Assembly: GCA_029718625.1 (NCBI GenBank)
Contig: CM056381.1
Location: forward strand, 57,654,157 to 57,718,156
DNA length: 64,000 nt
DNA from: Synaphobranchus kaupii
Taxonomy: Eukaryota > Chordata > Actinopteri > Anguilliformes > Synaphobranchidae
Reading direction: 5' to 3'
A program made the position numbers and the translations under genes. Under the pieces are notes generated by a model, which did not search any database, was not told the DNA's origin, and saw nothing but the letters and a program-made list of their open reading frames with translations. Position 1 is the first letter of the stretch. The number at the start of each line of letters is the position of its first letter. Of this stretch, positions 56,781 through 64,000 are shown one piece after another.

Positions 56781-57281
56781 GATTTGTTGACTTTCTAATA
56801 TCAGAAATCAAATTAGATATTCAACACTCTTATTTAATACTGTTAATACACAAAATATTAAGGTTACCTCCATGTTTGACTGAAGACTTCACTTGTGGGT
56901 CTGCAGGTGGGCCACCATATTGGGGTATTCCCCCACCCTCGGACAAAAAGTGGATTAGTAGCCATGATGATCCGTCTTGAGCAATTCTGGATGACGTGCA
57001 GTGACATGGGGCTACGGAGCAAAAGTAGCAATAGCATAATAACGTTATCCAATCAATTATATGTTACATTAGCTAGTTATACATATAACATAATCCTACA
57101 ATCCTACTATAAAATTAGCAAAACTGTCCCATGTGAATAAGTTTTTATACCGAACACAAAGTATCAAACGGATTCTCTGCCGTTAACGTTAGGCTAACGA
57201 GTTGTCCGCCATTATCTAGGCTAACAGCTAGCTAACAAGACTAATGTACATGGTCAGTTAACAAAAATCAATAATATCAAA
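56781..57281. other. Unassigned stretch
   Basis: Contains CACCATATTGGGGTATTCCC and other wording without family signature; no gene supported. Confidence 0.35.
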
Positions 57282-57492
57282 CACTGTTAAAAATGATTTG
57301 TTGACTCAACTTGACTAAGTCAAGTCATCTTGTTGCTTTGACTGAGTTAAGTTCAGTCAACATATAGTGTCAAGGTTATTACACTTCAATAAATTAGTTG
57401 ATACAACATGTATGTCTGTTGACTCAACTCAGTCAAAGCAACAAGATGACTTGACTTGGTCAAGTTGAGTCAACAAATAATTTTTAACAGTG
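57282..57492. mobile_element. MITE with about 75 bp near-perfect inverted arms
   Basis: CACTGTTAAAAATGATTTGT...TGACTCAACTTGAC against its complement at the right end (CACTGTTAAAAATTATTTGT). The arms continue through CAAGTCAAGTCATCTTGTTG, leaving only about 60 bp of loop. The transcript would be a strong double-stranded hairpin. Confidence 0.85.
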
Positions 57493-57659
57493 AACTGTTT
57501 TGTTAAACTTTCGTACACCAAGTCACTTACAGTTTCACGCTGCGCCATTTTTAATTTTTCTGAGTGACGTCCTGAGTGACGAGTTAGGCGTTCCCATTGA
57601 AGGGGCGTTCCCATAGAAGAGGCGTTCCCTAAGCGCCTGCACACTGCAGATAGACCCTT
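57493..57659. other. Short unassigned stretch
   Basis: Three close GGCGTTCCC words (57589-57630) form a small local repeat. Confidence 0.4.
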
Positions 57660-57937
57660 CTCACTCTTACAAGCGATACTATAACGTCTCTGCATTTGAA
57701 TGGATCTCTATGGGAATTGGGGGGTGGGACTAGATTTAGCTGTAAATTATGCTGGAACAGTATGGAATACATGGTTGATAAAATGGCTGTAAGTCATCAA
57801 GGGTCTGAGGTATTAAACGAGCCTAAACCATCGCTCTGCTGCCAGATATGCAGTAGATATGGATGGATCACTTTAAGGGTTGTTTCTCCTGACAAACTAT
57901 GGAAAAATAAGTCAGGAGAAGAAACCCTTCAAGTTAT
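57660..57937 (+). repeat. Repeat family B, copy 2
   Basis: Matches 55836-56047 joined to 56204-56279; the internal duplication of copy 1 is absent and the terminal hairpin loop is shorter. Confidence 0.8.
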
Positions 57938-58100
57938 GAAGGGTGCGAGCTGCAAGCTGCCAGTGAACTGCGAGGTGCGGTGCATGCTGGGACCAGCGAG
58001 GGCTGCGAACTGCCAGCAAGCTGCCAGTGAGCTGCGAGGTCCCACCTCGCACCTCACAGCTAGTACCTCGCAGCTCACTGGCAGCTTCTAGCAGCTAGCA
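57938..58100. repeat. CTGCCAGTGAGCTGCGAGGT repeats with a perfect hairpin
   Basis: The word is present at about 57957 and 58022, and in inverse form at 58065-58086. Arms 58019-58040 and 58065-58086 are 22 bp perfect inverted repeats around a 24-base loop. Confidence 0.8.
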
Positions 58101-59047
58101 GTAATACCAGTTATTAACGATTTATCTCGTTTTTATTTGTCTTTCTGACATTCCTCACACTGCACGCTCTTTTTCAGAATGAATGAATCACAATTGTAAA
58201 TATTTATTTTGACAGGGGTTAGCCTACTTTAATTTGTTGCTTGACCATTTTGTGGACCAGTGGTTTGCTAGAGTAAATCATAATCTGTGAACGTGAAGGA
58301 TGGAGTTGAAAAAAAATGTCACCGTCATTTTTACCAGTCATTAAGCTTGTTTTAATGTTTACTGATTTTATAACGTTTGCGTTGCATTTTTGGATGTTTG
58401 TCGGTATTATGACATTAGTTAGCCTAGCGGCTGCCGTAGGCCTAAAGCCACAATAATTACTCGTAGCCTATACAATACAAAGTGCAGAACATGGTTATTT
58501 AAAAAAAACTAAAAATTCACTGTCCTATATTTGTGCTTTTATTGATTTTATTGGTGTGCTTTTATTGTTTATTCTTTTAGTTTAAAAAAATGCCCACTGT
58601 CCCAACATAAAGCTATACTAATTATGATTATAATAAAGTGTAACAGTACAGTAAACACTATTGAATTCAGATTGAAATACAATTGAAGACCCTGGTGCTA
58701 AAAAAACCGGTCACATTTTTAGACTATTCAAGTTGAGCCTAGAAACATGTTGTATTTGTTTAGCTAAGTCCACCCTATAAATATATATTGTTAACAGAAA
58801 AGGTGCCTAAGCAATGCATTAAAACAGCAAAACTTTTAATGGCTGATTTTATGGATCAATTATATTTTCGGATTAGATTTTCTCAAAATATACATTTTGT
58901 GACAGTACTTTTAGCACCAGGGTCAATTCAATTTCCATGCCTACAAGTGACGCATCATGGCCTACTCCACAAACCCCTGGTTCCTCAGGAAGTGTGGCAC
59001 GGTAGCCTAGGTAGCACTGTCCCTGAAGCCACACAGAAAGTGGTAAA
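58101..59047. other. AT-rich, no gene seen
   Basis: No signatures in any frame; ends at MITE family A copy 3. Confidence 0.4.
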
Positions 59048-59199
59048 ATGTGGATGCGTCCCAATATTTCACTCCCCACCTCCCTTCCTCCGCTCCCCCA
59101 ATACCACTCCTCTCTTACCCAGAAGTATGTGGAGGAAGGGAGGGGAGGAGGGGAGTGGAGGAAGGGAGGGTGCATTTTTCGACTATTGGGACGCACCCT
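59048..59199. mobile_element. MITE family A, copy 3 (short)
   Basis: TGGATGCGTCCCAATATTTC on the left and GACTATTGGGACGCACCCTG on the right, with CCTTCCTCCGCTCCCCC and GGGAGTGGAGGAAGGGAGGG arms almost touching. The AT-rich centre of copies 1 and 2 is deleted. Confidence 0.75.
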
Positions 59200-59500
59200 G
59201 GGTGGACTATACGTTCCGTTTTTTCCAGTGGTCCTCGTCCACCCCCCATGTCTCTTTTGCCAGTCTTTTATTTTTATTGAAGTCCATCATAACGCTGTCC
59301 CGGAGGTGGTTTTGGATTCTCCTTCGAAGAGTGACCAGGTCTATTGTTGTTTTTTGCTAGACTATGATGTTCCTCGCCTCCCACAGGACGTGCTTGGAGT
59401 GGAGAAAAAAATAAGTATTTTATTGGATATTCCAAAAAACTTAAACAATAAATAAATTTTCTTTGTGTTTCAGACAAATTTACATAAACCACATCACCTT

Positions 59501-59549
59501 TGGAGTGGAGGAAGAGAGGACACATTTTTCGAGTAATGGAACGCACCTG
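59501..59549. mobile_element. MITE family A, right end only
   Basis: GGAGTGGAGGAAGAGAGGAC then ACATTTTTCGAGTAATGGAA and CGCACC matches the right end of family A. No left arm. Confidence 0.55.
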
Positions 59550-59644
59550 TGTCATTCGCTGAAATATTTTGTCTTTAAAAAAAACAAAAAACGTTTTTTC
59601 TTCAGCGAGAGAACTATAGCTGTTCTCTTCTATCCCCACGTATG

Positions 59645-59692
59645 TACATTACAGTCATTTAGCAGATGCTTTTATCCAAAGCGACAGTGCAA
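59645..59692 (-). mobile_element. LINE/SINE tail motif
   Basis: CATTTAGCAGATGCTTTTAT and CCAAAGCGAC is the reverse complement of the tail of the LINE at 37822-38915. The body that follows (AGTGCAACTAGCTCAATGCA) was not assigned. Confidence 0.5.
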
Positions 59693-59699
59693 CTAGCTC

Positions 59700-60243
59700 A
59701 ATGCAACTGTGCAAGGGGGGTCATTTCCACACAAAATCTTCCATGGTGCGAATTCACACTTAGTTCAATAACTATCTACATGATGGCTATTTATAAACAA
59801 AATTTACTACCGTAACACAAACTGTTAGTAGCCCCAGGTGTAATTCGAACATTTATTTCGGAATTTCAATCTTACTCTTGCTGCGCTGCGCAGATATTTA
59901 AAATATAATAATCCACTAGGCTATCTTACCCAGTAATGTAACTACTGATTAGCCGATCATGGCTTAACTTTATATGAAAGCATCTCAAATCTCACCTAGG
60001 GCTTTGGGGGAAAAAAAAAAAATCTTCTCCAAAATGTTCATAAATTAAACATTTTATTTTAGAAAATACCCTGTGTGAGGTTGTGTAGAAATGCAGGAAA
60101 TAAGTTTAAAAAGGCTCAATTTTCTAGGGGAGGACCCCCGGACCCCCTGCTACGTCGTTCCCCCTCGTGCCCCACCATCATCTCGTCATGCCCCCCCCAA
60201 TCAGAACAGTCTAGAACCAGGCCTGCTTACAGCTATTTTACCA
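59700..60243. other. Unassigned stretch
   Basis: A C-rich patch at 60133-60200 (GGACCCCCGGACCCCCTG); no gene supported. Confidence 0.35.
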
Positions 60244-60357
60244 ATCATCTATTCCATACTGTTCCAGCATAATTTACAGCTAAATCTAGTCCCACCCCCA
60301 AATTCCCATAGAGATCCATTCAGAGACGTTATAGTATCGTTTGTAAGAGTACCATAA
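60244..60357 (-). repeat. Repeat family B, copy 3 (inverted)
   Basis: Reverse complement of about 55841-55945 (ATTCCATACTGTTCCAGCAT ... GAGACGTTATAGTATCG). Confidence 0.75.
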
Positions 60358-60662
60358 AATAAGATATCAAGAGTCTTTTGATGTTGTTGGGTCACAGACA
60401 TCAGGAAGTCATGGCATGCAAAGGATATGCAACCAAATATTAAAAATTTAAAGGCAGTCAACTTAGTTTATGTAAACTTCTGACCCACTGGAATTGTGAT
60501 ATAGTGAAATAATCTAAAACAACTGTCTAAAATTGTTGGAAAAATGACTTGTGTCATGCACAAAGTAGATGTCCTAACTGACTTGCCAACACTATAGTTT
60601 GCTCACATGAAATCTGTGGAGTGGTTAAAAATTAGTTTTAATGACTTCCACCTAAGTGTATG
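60358..60662. mobile_element. Tc1-like fragments
   Basis: 60358-60455 is the reverse complement of the Tc1 interior at 55735-55835. 60463-60662 carries TTATGTAAACTTCTGACCCA, CTTGTGTCATGCACAAAGTA and CCACCTAAGTGTATG, wording of the 3' part of a common teleost Tc1 family. The final inverted terminus is missing. Confidence 0.65.
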
Positions 60663-62451
60663 CAGTGGCGTGCACAGACATTTTGGGGGGCAGGTGCTCA
60701 AGTAAAAAAAAGGGCACCCCCCTTATTTATTGAAAAAAATAACGTTACAGTACTTACATATTTATTTATTTCAATACCCATACACTCATGCAGATGTTTA
60801 ATTCTCAACAGGTTTCTACAAAATTACTGCATCAATTCACAGAGACGAATAAGACTGCTTGGAGAGAGTCAATGCATTTCAACAGTAAGCCTCACCAGAC
60901 TGTAGCCAGTCAGTGGCCCTCAGTTTCCCTTGCCAAAATTGAGCGTAACAAAATAGCGTTATTTATCCCCCTTCCCGACAAGCTACCATGACAGGGTTGG
61001 TACCAATGGATGCCTTAGGTCTTCAGGTTTCATATGAATATGAGTCAGTCTAGCTTTAAAAATGAGCCCTCTACAGCCTCTGAGAGTAATTTCGGGCGCG
61101 GGAGTAATGTCCGCGTGCGGAGTTTAAGAGGGCAGGTGGCCTATTTCGAGGCTGACTGCTGCTGTATGGAAATGTTTTAATAGTGGTCTAATTTCACAAC
61201 AGTGACAAACAATGCCGAGTTAGTTGGCGACCGGCTTAGGGCAAACATTATCGTTACGTTACCTGGCTGGCTGTCATGTCAAGTGGATGCTGCGGTTTGT
61301 GCGGCAGCTGCGTCAACAAGAAAGTCGAAAAGGGAGGGGTGGGGGGAGGCTCGTGAGGTGTGGTCTCGCAGAATTACAACTCAAATGCAATTTTCAGGCA
61401 TTATTACACGCTTTTAATTGAGAATTGATGCCATGGGCCACATTAAAAAACTGAAATATAAAATAAAAAAAATAAAAAAAACATTAATCAAAGGACTTCC
61501 GACAAACATTGAAATAAAAATAAATGGATGTTTTTGTTGTATTTTTTTTAACTTTTCACAACTATTTGTATTTGTTATTTACTATTTGTTTACATGTCCA
61601 TTTTCTTATTTCAATCATTTGCCAATACATTTTGTTATATTACATTTTCTGCTTTCTTGCTATCTCTTTCAGTAAAGATATAACATGACTGAATACAAAG
61701 CATACAAAACATTCCCAACCATCTTGAGATGTGTCTGTCTTTTTATTGCCTGTCTGCCTGCCTCTGTCTTTTTCATGTGTTAATTGAAAAATATTCAATG
61801 GATGGCTGCCACGGCCTGGAATTTTTTTTTTGTTTTTTACAACACAAATTGTCACATAGCAGCTTGAGATCCCAGGCCTGAGACCTGGGATATGTTACAT
61901 GTGGTGTTGTGGTAGGAGGGACAGGTGTCATTCTTTAGAAGATAAGAGGATATTGAACTGTAGTAAATTATTTTCATTTTGTTTAGTTGTTTCTATAGGT
62001 TACCCATAGTGGGGTAATTGCATTTGTTTACAATATGAATTATGAGTTGGATTACATATTTATGAAAGACAGGCCCTTCTGTGCCTTCTTGATTATATTT
62101 CACTTTGTATTCCTGACACTAACACTGATGTTCTGTGTCGCTCTGGATACAAGCGTCTGCTTAGTGATTGTAATGTAATGTCATTGGAGGGGTCGGTGGG
62201 CGGGCAGAGCAGCTTGACCATGTACATTTGTAATAGGGTAATAGGGGAACATTTAAAAAAATATATATATTTAAAAAAAATAATGCTGGGTTTATCTTTG
62301 AATACATGACTTTATTTAATCCACAAACTTTAGTACATTTCTTCCCTCACGTGTACGTTAATTACACGTGAAGTAATTAATAGTAAGTAACTTGTATTTT
62401 TGAATATTTTTTAAATAATGTCCACAATACCCAACCCATCCAAAATAATGC
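60663..62451. other. Mostly unassigned; hAT-like left end and a LINE/SINE tail
   Basis: CAGTGGCGTGCACAGACATT then TTGGGGGG at 60664 looks like a hAT-type left terminus without a partner. GCTCTGGATACAAGCGTCTG at about 62140-62160 is a variant of the LINE/SINE tail. TCCCAGG...CCTGGGA at 61868-61891 is a small hairpin. No coding region was supported. Confidence 0.4.
62311..62316 (-). terminator. coq2: Candidate poly(A) signal of coq2
   Basis: AATAAA on the minus strand about 136 bases after the coq2 stop codon. Confidence 0.5.
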
Positions 62452-62607
62452 TCATTCCTCTTTTTTCTGTTTTTCTAATAAAATATCATCTCTTGTTTTC
62501 CACAAATTTCCAATGACTATTCCTAAAAACAGGACAAGTCCAAGATTACGGTTAGAGACAAATTTATTCCAGCAGTCCTCCGGCTTATTGATGTCCAAGG
62601 TGAAGAT
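62452..62607 (-). CDS. coq2: coq2, last coding exon
   Basis: The minus-strand acceptor GTCCCATAG precedes ATCTTC at 62607; 51 codons follow to TGA at 62454-62452. The product [20 protein letters not shown] is the conserved end of vertebrate COQ2 (human IYTLDI...PEDCW). It continues [16 protein letters not shown] (last membrane helix) and a charged tail ending QKKEE. It joins the upstream exon in phase 0 across a 396 bp intron. COQ2 is the UbiA-family prenyltransferase that attaches the polyprenyl chain to 4-hydroxybenzoate in the mitochondrial inner membrane. No damage seen. Confidence 0.9.
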   Translation of the reverse strand: MFTLDINKPEDCWNKFVSNRNLGLVLFLGIVIGNLWKTRDDILLEKQKKEE

Positions 62608-63003
62608 CTATGGGACACAAAGGAGCATGGATATCAATCCTGGAACTACTCTTTTTTAAAGCATATGAAGAAAACGGGTGTAGTCTATGTATTTTAACCA
62701 GCAATATCCCACAATGACTGATGTAGCGATACTGTGTGGTGTTACACTGGAAAGTGATTATATTCCCCATCAGCTGTCAATGCAGCCCCACATGCCCTTG
62801 CTTGGTTTAGAAGTGAGGTCATGTTCAGGATTTCCTGAAGAAAATAAAGAGTTGAACCAATATACTTGCTTTGCTGAGCAGGTACAGCCATTTTTACCAT
62901 TTTGTTCCTATTCATTTCTATGATAGGAACTTGGCGAGTATGCACTAACTAAGAAATACTGTTTGCTTATATTATAGTGCTATGCTTTCCAATAAATTCC
63001 CAC

Positions 63004-63192
63004 CTGGTGTGTGAGGTGAAGGGCTACCATGGACACCACTCCATAATACGGAAGGGTCTGCTGGGCATTCACCCCAGTCAGGACCAGCCCCGACAGCAAG
63101 GCCACTGTGAAGCCACTGAGCCACAGCTTGGTCTGCTCCCGAAACCTCAAGGCGGTGGACTTCACTCCAACCAGGATATCGTCTGCCTTGTC
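63004..63192 (-). CDS. coq2: coq2, penultimate coding exon
   Basis: Acceptor TGTTACCCAG before 63192 and donor CAG|GTGGGA at 63004-63003; 63 codons, in frame on both sides. It starts DKADDILVGVKSTALRF, the end of the second Asp-rich prenyl-diphosphate/Mg-binding motif of UbiA enzymes, followed by two hydrophobic helices (WLSGFTVALLSGLVLTGVN and YYGVVSMVALHL). It ends HLTHQ, which continues into the last exon. Upstream coding exons should lie on the minus strand beyond position 64000; none was found between 63193 and 64000. Confidence 0.92.
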
Positions 63193-63564
63193 CTGGGTAA
63201 CACAAGAACAAACATGAAAACTACTGAAGACTACAATCCAGTGAGGAAAATAGTTAGTTTTGGCAACCCCCTTCTGTCAATGTACATTGAAGAAGCCATC
63301 TCTAATAATGTGACACTGAACAGTGATATTCTGAAGAAAAATAAAATGGTTGGTTAGACATCTTTTCGTTCTCAATTATATTATTATTTTTAATTCTATA
63401 ATTCTATCACTTTTTGAATCTGTTCACCAGTGTAGGGACTCTGAGGTCCTTGTTACAAAGCATTTGTAATCCCCACCCCTCAACATTTCAAGCTTTCATT
63501 TATGAGACTTTCATAATATGTGTCATAAATACAACCTACTCCACATATTATCAAAGTATATATA
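63193..63564 (-). other. coq2: coq2 intron sequence
   Basis: No exon recognised; AT-rich, up to the Tc1-like terminus. Confidence 0.5.
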
Positions 63565-64000
63565 CACTACTCACAAAAAGTTAGGGATATTTGGCTTTGG
63601 GGTGAAATTTCAGGATGAACCTAAAATGCACTATAACCTTTACAGGTGAAATTAATTTGACCTTCTCTAAACTTTTGAATGCACATGTCCAACTATTCAG
63701 TGTTTCAGTACTTTTTGCACAACTTGCTGTTCTCTAACAAGGAGCTGAACGGCAAAATTCACAACAGGTGTTTGATCCATGAATCGACCAATAAATTTCC
63801 TGGTTCAATTAGAATTGGTATTTAAACAGTCCTCTTCATCATGCTGTTCACATTTTGACATCATGAGACCAAGACGACACCTAACAATTGATCAACAGTA
63901 CCTCGCCATTGCGAGGCTTCAAACAGGATGTTCTCAGAGGGAAGCGGCCACTGAGCTTAGAGTGTCACAGAGTGTCATCAGCAGGTTGCAACAGAGATAC
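63565..64000 (+). mobile_element. Tc1-like transposon, 5' part (runs off the window)
   Basis: CACTACTCACAAAAAGTTAG then GGATATTTGGC after TA is a Tc1/mariner-type terminal repeat. A non-coding leader of about 300 bp precedes an open transposase start at 63863. It lies in a coq2 intron, antisense to that gene. Confidence 0.8.
63863..64000 (+). CDS. Tc1-like transposase, N-terminal HTH (partial)
   Basis: ATG at 63863 (context CATC-ATG-AGA); 46 codons open to the window edge. MRPRRHLTIDQQYLAIARLQ then SQREAATELRVSQSVISRLQ is a paired-like helix-turn-helix that binds the terminal repeats in Tc1 transposases. No stop or frame change in the visible part, so this copy may be young; the DDE domain is outside the window. 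Confidence 0.85.
   Translation, partial: MRPRRHLTIDQQYLAIARLQTGCSQREAATELRVSQSVISRLQQRY

Noticed and set aside
56864..57140. Overlapping open frames on both strands near 56.9-57.1 kb
   Set aside because: No family signature on either strand and a run of repeated Leu codons from low-complexity DNA.
58788..59360. 190-codon open frame over the MITE at 59048
   Set aside because: Its middle is translated MITE arm (Pro/Gly-rich) and the rest has no family signature.

Overview
This window looks like nuclear DNA of a ray-finned (teleost) fish. The evidence is two spliced vertebrate-type genes, introns with GT/AG borders, and a dense mix of teleost transposon classes: Ty3/gypsy, endogenous retrovirus, DIRS, L2-like and jockey-like LINEs, tRNA-derived SINEs, Tc1, hAT, Harbinger, piggyBac and MULE-like. 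A recurring TAGCCTAC/GTAGGCTA word is notable. The species cannot be fixed from sequence alone. No bacterial genes, rRNA, true tRNA or CRISPR arrays were seen.

Host genes. (1) A two-exon C1orf115 (RDD1)-like gene on + has coding exons 11018-11338 and 19941-20078 (152 aa), an 8.6 kb intron and a poly(A) signal at 21166. (2) The last two coding exons of coq2 (4-hydroxybenzoate polyprenyltransferase, ubiquinone synthesis) lie on - at 63004-63192 and 62452-62607. The rest of coq2 must lie beyond the right edge.

Layout. 0.4-1.5 kb: 3' end of a chromodomain Ty3/gypsy element with its LTR. 1.7-2.0 kb: MITE. 2.4-4.4 kb: endogenous-retrovirus env remnant and 3' LTR. 4.4-6.5 kb: inverted duplication with 0.7 kb arms; collinear pieces of the same unit recur at 9.0-10.0 and 11.55-12.0 kb and bracket C1orf115 exon 1. 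16.6-17.6 kb: deleted DIRS element. 24.4-26.8 kb: gypsy pol remnant split by a 1.7 kb Harbinger-like element. 32.4-36.1 kb: SINE, antisense gypsy integrase, and a second Harbinger copy split by a piggyBac-like element that itself holds a hAT MITE. 37.8-38.9 kb: 5'-truncated LINE with an 8 bp target duplication. 40.2-48.6 kb: multi-exon locus with a MULE-type transposase region and an intact last exon encoding a ULP1/C48-type protease plus PHD finger. 50-55 kb: L2-like LINE with a Tc1 element in ORF2. 55.5-60.7 kb: Tc1, LINE and MITE debris. 63.56-64 kb: start of a Tc1-like transposon whose open transposase frame runs off the window.

The most interesting parts are the transposase/protease/PHD locus (including a 35 bp insertion made only of a LINE/SINE tail that breaks its frame), the inverted duplication around C1orf115 exon 1, and the nested insertions dated by target-site duplications and by a paralogous empty site inside the window.
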